64,000 nucleotides of DNA, taken from assembly GCA_937981555.1 (NCBI GenBank), contig CALJOK010000017.1, positions 1 through 64,000 on the forward strand. The letters are read 5' to 3'. A program made the position numbers and the translations under genes. This document shows, piece after piece, positions 62,201 through 64,000 of this stretch. Within the stretch, counting starts at the first letter, position 1; each line of letters starts with the position of its first letter. Source of the DNA: an uncultured Saprospiraceae bacterium (GTDB taxonomy: Bacteria; Bacteroidota; Bacteroidia; Chitinophagales; Saprospiraceae). Under the pieces are notes generated by a model. The model ran no database searches. It saw nothing but the letters and a program-made list of their open reading frames with translations, and was not told where the DNA came from.

Positions 62201-62384
62201 GACTATGCAACGAACGAATCAATGGTCGCCGCTGACGATTACGATTATTGGTGGGATGATTTCGAGTACGGTTTTGGCGTTGGTGGTAGTACCTGTTTTG
62301 TATAAATCAATCTCTTGGAAAAATATTACTTTGACATTTTTGACGATTGGAATTTTAGTTTTGATTAAGTCATATTTCTTTTAA
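59286..62384 (+). CDS. RND efflux permease (HAE1/AcrB-like)
   Basis: A 1032-residue inner-membrane pump, AcrB/HAE1-like in length and layout: 12 helices and two large periplasmic loops. N-terminal MNLTRLAIRNAQFVVIVVLI is followed by SMPRSEDPQVSFPF and the porter domain (YPGTSPEDMENLIVDPIEKA). TM4 reads LGLLVDNGIVVIENI with Asp399; AcrB has two aspartates (Asp407, Asp408) here, so this is a single-Asp variant. TM10 has LIGIVVNNSIILVDYI. It is a proton-driven exporter working with the adaptor and TolC-type channel of the same operon. Confidence 0.92.
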   Translation: MNLTRLAIRNAQFVVIVVLIAIVLSIRSFISMPRSEDPQVSFPFYNMIIVYPGTSPEDMENLIVDPIEKAINELDGITEIKAFVSEGLASVGVNSDFEGDYTEKYNEVLRQVNSVRGDLPEGIVLFDVRQIKPEEMVNYLVFALSSENVSYSELQNLAEDFEDKLETVKGLNKIKIEASPAEEIRVSLDYERMAAQNITLGQVAGILRSNNVNIPGGNVRAGGKNFTIKSTGGYENIEEIKKTIVAVGNNRVVYLKDIAEVKMENEDLLWKAEFNKMKSVFITLKLKTGENIIDVDQEVQLLTNEFKSELPKNVHLNVSFEQASAVKTRINEFFSNLLQGVLLVGIVIFLVLGWRSAFIIITLIPLCMILSLGLLKGAGFGLQQISIASLVLALGLLVDNGIVVIENINRFIQEGFSRSEAAMKGASEVGLAIFSSTVTTVLSFFPLSQLGEGAGLFLQSLPYTVIFTLVISLILALTFSPILSNWVMAKTARTEPSYADRFFHWLEEKIYDPILRFSLNTGWLIMIASVVVFVFSISLFPKIGVSFFPTADKPLLLIDVRTPRGSSMDETEKAIEFVETILDSIDYVKNYTTNVGHGNPQIYYNKIPSSYKKSRGEILVNFTEWDQGRFYKTISALRQEFKKYLGAEITTEELKNGVPVNAPIEIRIVGEDLKILKKLSLEVEDILVATPNVININNPMRRDQTQLKINLNKEKAGLLGVSELDFDQTVRASLNGLAIDKITLDDDEDYNLVIRMPFDESPSIEDLNKIYVANRMGGQIPLNHIADVRFEGGVAQFEHLDLKRNTSVFAGVTDLDKTIPITQGIIDKLEKIDLPRGYEYVIGGEYKEQQSTFGSLGVILILAQVAIFAVLVLQFRSVLQPFIVFSAIPLAICGSFIALYLTGWPFSFFAFVGLISLIGIVVNNSIILVDYINQLVEEGQMTLQEAIIVGSKRRFKPIVLTSITTILGLVPLTMQRTNQWSPLTITIIGGMISSTVLALVVVPVLYKSISWKNITLTFLTIGILVLIKSYFF

Positions 62385-62390
62385 ACGTTT

Positions 62391-62418
62391 AAACCCCGAT
62401 CCTTGAAGGGGAGTTTTA
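62391..62418 (+). terminator. Possible terminator of the efflux operon
   Basis: AAACCCC..GGGGAGTTTT around a 10-nt loop forms a short GC stem directly after the stop at 62384, with a weak T-rich tail. The rest of the 62419-62648 gap shows nothing distinct. Confidence 0.4.
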
Positions 62419-62648
62419 GCTTCCTTTTCACTATTTATTTTTCTTTCCTTTTCTAACCGTAATTATGAAATAGTCTCATCTAATTTCAAATCAAAGAACC
62501 GTAATTTAAATTTCAAAAAAAAACTCACCAACCCAACCTTCTTAACCAACCTCACGTGATAGCAATTGAAAACCTAATAAGATGACTTCAATCTTATTCA
62601 ATTCAAAAAAAATCTATTTTATTTAAACGATTAAAAAATTCAATTCAG

Positions 62649-64000
62649 ATGAAAAAAATTATTCTGCTTATGTTAGCGGGGATGCTCGCTTTTGCTTCAT
62701 GTAAAAAAGATCCTGTTATAGTTGATGTACCACCAGTTGATAATACCCGAAACTTTACGCAAGTAAATACTTCAGTTACTGGGCAAGTAGTTGATGTAAA
62801 TAATGCAGCAATCGCTGATGCTATAGTAAGTTTTGGAAATACAACAATTACAACTGATGTCAATGGTATTTTCAAATTTGATAATGTATCGGTACTTGAA
62901 AACCGAGCGTTTGTAAAAGTTGAGAAAGATGGTTATTTCCATGGATCTCGAACATTTTTCGCATATGCCAATCAACGATCCAATGTAAAAATCAGTCTTT
63001 TAGAAAAGACGATTCAAGGAACCGTTGATGCTAATGGAGGAACAGTTACTACGCCTTCAGGAGTAAAATTAGATTTTCCAGCAAACGCAGTTGCTGATGA
63101 AAATGGAAATCCATACACCGGAACAGTTCAGGTAGCTGCTCAATATTTGGACCCTTCGGCTGATAATATTTTATCAATCATGCCTGGAGATCTTCGAGGA
63201 ATCACAACTGATAATGTGGTAGAAGGATTGACTACTTACGGAATGGTTGCAGTAGAATTAATAGGAAGTGGTGGTGAATTATTAAATGTTGCTGCTGGCA
63301 AAACGGTTCAATTAACAATGCCTGTAGGGAATACACAAACTAGTTCGGCTCCTACTGAAATTCCACTTTGGTATTTTGATGAAACGACTGGAGTATGGAA
63401 AGAAGAAGGAAAAGCAACATTGCAAGGCAATGAATATGTAGGTGAGGTTGCTCATTTCACTTATTGGAATTGTGATATTAATTGGGATTTAATTTATTTA
63501 GATGGGAGTGTTTTGTTGGACGGAGTAAGTTTGGAAGGTGCTTATGTTTGCTTGACATTTGATAATAATGGATGGGGAAGTACTGCTTGTGATGTGACAA
63601 ATTCTTCAGGAATTTTTTCTGGACAAGTTCCAACTAACACTACTTTTACATTAAATGTTTATCCAGGTTCATTTAATAATTGTGGAGATGCAATTCATAC
63701 TCAACAGATAGGACCATTTACAGCTGATGTAACTTTAGATCCTATTAATGTCGACCCTTCTACAATTACTGATAATTCAATGACTGTTACTGGAACTTTA
63801 GTTGATTGCGATAATAACCCTGTTACGAATGGTTACGCTAAGATTAAATTAGGATGGGCAGAATATTATGCATATACATCTGATGGAACTATTGATTACA
63901 CATTTACTCATTGTGGAACATCAACTGATGTTGAAATTTCAGCAGTTGATTTAGATGACTTTACTCAAAGTGATGTAGTAAATTATACTGTGGCAAGTAC
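62649..64000 (+). CDS. Large repeat lipoprotein, 5' part (runs off the right edge)
   Basis: An open frame from ATG 62649 continues past the window end (450 codons visible). The signal peptide MKKIILLMLAGMLAFASC ends in a lipobox. A carboxypeptidase-regulatory-like domain (TSVTGQVVDVNNAAIADAIV) spans ~40-115. A segment GGTVTTPSGVKLDFPANAV and following strands resembles a ZU5-like domain (~130-200). More beta modules follow with DxxN loops and cysteines (TCDVTN-like, LVDCDNNPV). It is probably an outer-membrane-anchored surface protein. Function not deducible; the C-terminus is not visible. Confidence 0.75.
   Translation, partial: MKKIILLMLAGMLAFASCKKDPVIVDVPPVDNTRNFTQVNTSVTGQVVDVNNAAIADAIVSFGNTTITTDVNGIFKFDNVSVLENRAFVKVEKDGYFHGSRTFFAYANQRSNVKISLLEKTIQGTVDANGGTVTTPSGVKLDFPANAVADENGNPYTGTVQVAAQYLDPSADNILSIMPGDLRGITTDNVVEGLTTYGMVAVELIGSGGELLNVAAGKTVQLTMPVGNTQTSSAPTEIPLWYFDETTGVWKEEGKATLQGNEYVGEVAHFTYWNCDINWDLIYLDGSVLLDGVSLEGAYVCLTFDNNGWGSTACDVTNSSGIFSGQVPTNTTFTLNVYPGSFNNCGDAIHTQQIGPFTADVTLDPINVDPSTITDNSMTVTGTLVDCDNNPVTNGYAKIKLGWAEYYAYTSDGTIDYTFTHCGTSTDVEISAVDLDDFTQSDVVNYTVAS

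Noticed and set aside
1-64000. Prophage, transposase, integron or CRISPR-Cas genes
   Set aside because: No such protein families, and no repeat-spacer array, were recognised anywhere in the window.

Overview
The window looks like a chromosomal segment of a Bacteroidota (Bacteroidetes) bacterium, most plausibly a Saprospiria or other marine/environmental lineage. The evidence is in the sequence. Two proteins end in a type IX secretion (T9SS) C-terminal sorting domain. Three TonB-dependent-type outer-membrane proteins carry an N-terminal carboxypeptidase-regulatory-like domain. The regulators are of LytTR and LytS type. DUF1080, DUF5683, CtlX and TMEM220 family proteins are present. Several upstream regions carry the Bacteroidetes promoter pattern (-33 TTG / -7 TAnnTTTG). 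The DNA is AT-rich. No tRNA, rRNA, CRISPR array, transposase or phage gene was seen.

Layout. 1-4050: an edge fragment, a (CTATCT)n microsatellite just upstream of a T9SS surface protein, two tandem small membrane paralogs, a 96-bp palindrome and a YiaAB-type membrane protein. 4266-13090: a DUF1080 lipoprotein with its own promoter, then a tight six-gene operon: Gfo/Idh/MocA oxidoreductase, sugar isomerase/epimerase, TonB-dependent receptor, TMEM220 protein, GH3 beta-glycosidase, MsrA. It ends at a strong terminator and reads as an uptake and catabolism unit for an oxidised (3-keto) glycoside, without SusD. 13116-22730 (minus): a beta/alpha-repeat protein coupled to a 1495-residue exported coiled-coil protein, a methyltransferase, two tandem DUF5683 paralogs whose duplication copied the end of ribH, ribH, and a TPR membrane protein. 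22846-30371 (minus): a cupredoxin/repeat T9SS protein, a TonB-dependent receptor and CtlX. 30563-35971: a coiled-coil membrane protein, ZIP transporter, PAP2 phosphatase, GlmM and a voltage-gated K+ channel with a zinc ribbon.

35942-45790: a LytTR response regulator is followed by a 47-residue double-glycine leader peptide gene with its own terminator, then an outer-membrane beta-barrel protein. Next come a secreted protein bracketed by near-identical hairpins, a GT39-like glycosyltransferase, a SUKH (SMI1/KNR4) immunity-type gene with an unidentified partner, and a soluble TPR/LytS-type histidine kinase. The LytTR/GG-peptide pairing resembles the logic of peptide-pheromone circuits, but this is inference.

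45791-48018 is the most unusual non-coding stretch. It holds three copies of a module made of an identical 20-nt block, a hairpin whose stem changes by compensating substitutions, and a T-run. Each is 67-70 nt long and all are on the plus strand. They may be an undescribed small-RNA family. The same stretch holds a large nested palindrome with an (ATTT)8 tract and an SH3-domain protein gene.

48019-55083 (minus): PBP1C, a DUF4403 protein overlapping a DUF697/SHOCT protein, a lipoprotein with an HExxH motif, a small membrane protein and a secreted protein. 55809-64000 (plus): a DUF2459/TIGR02117 protein with a coupled 29-residue cationic amphipathic peptide, a TolC / membrane-fusion / RND efflux operon, and the 5' part of a large repeat lipoprotein that runs off the right edge.
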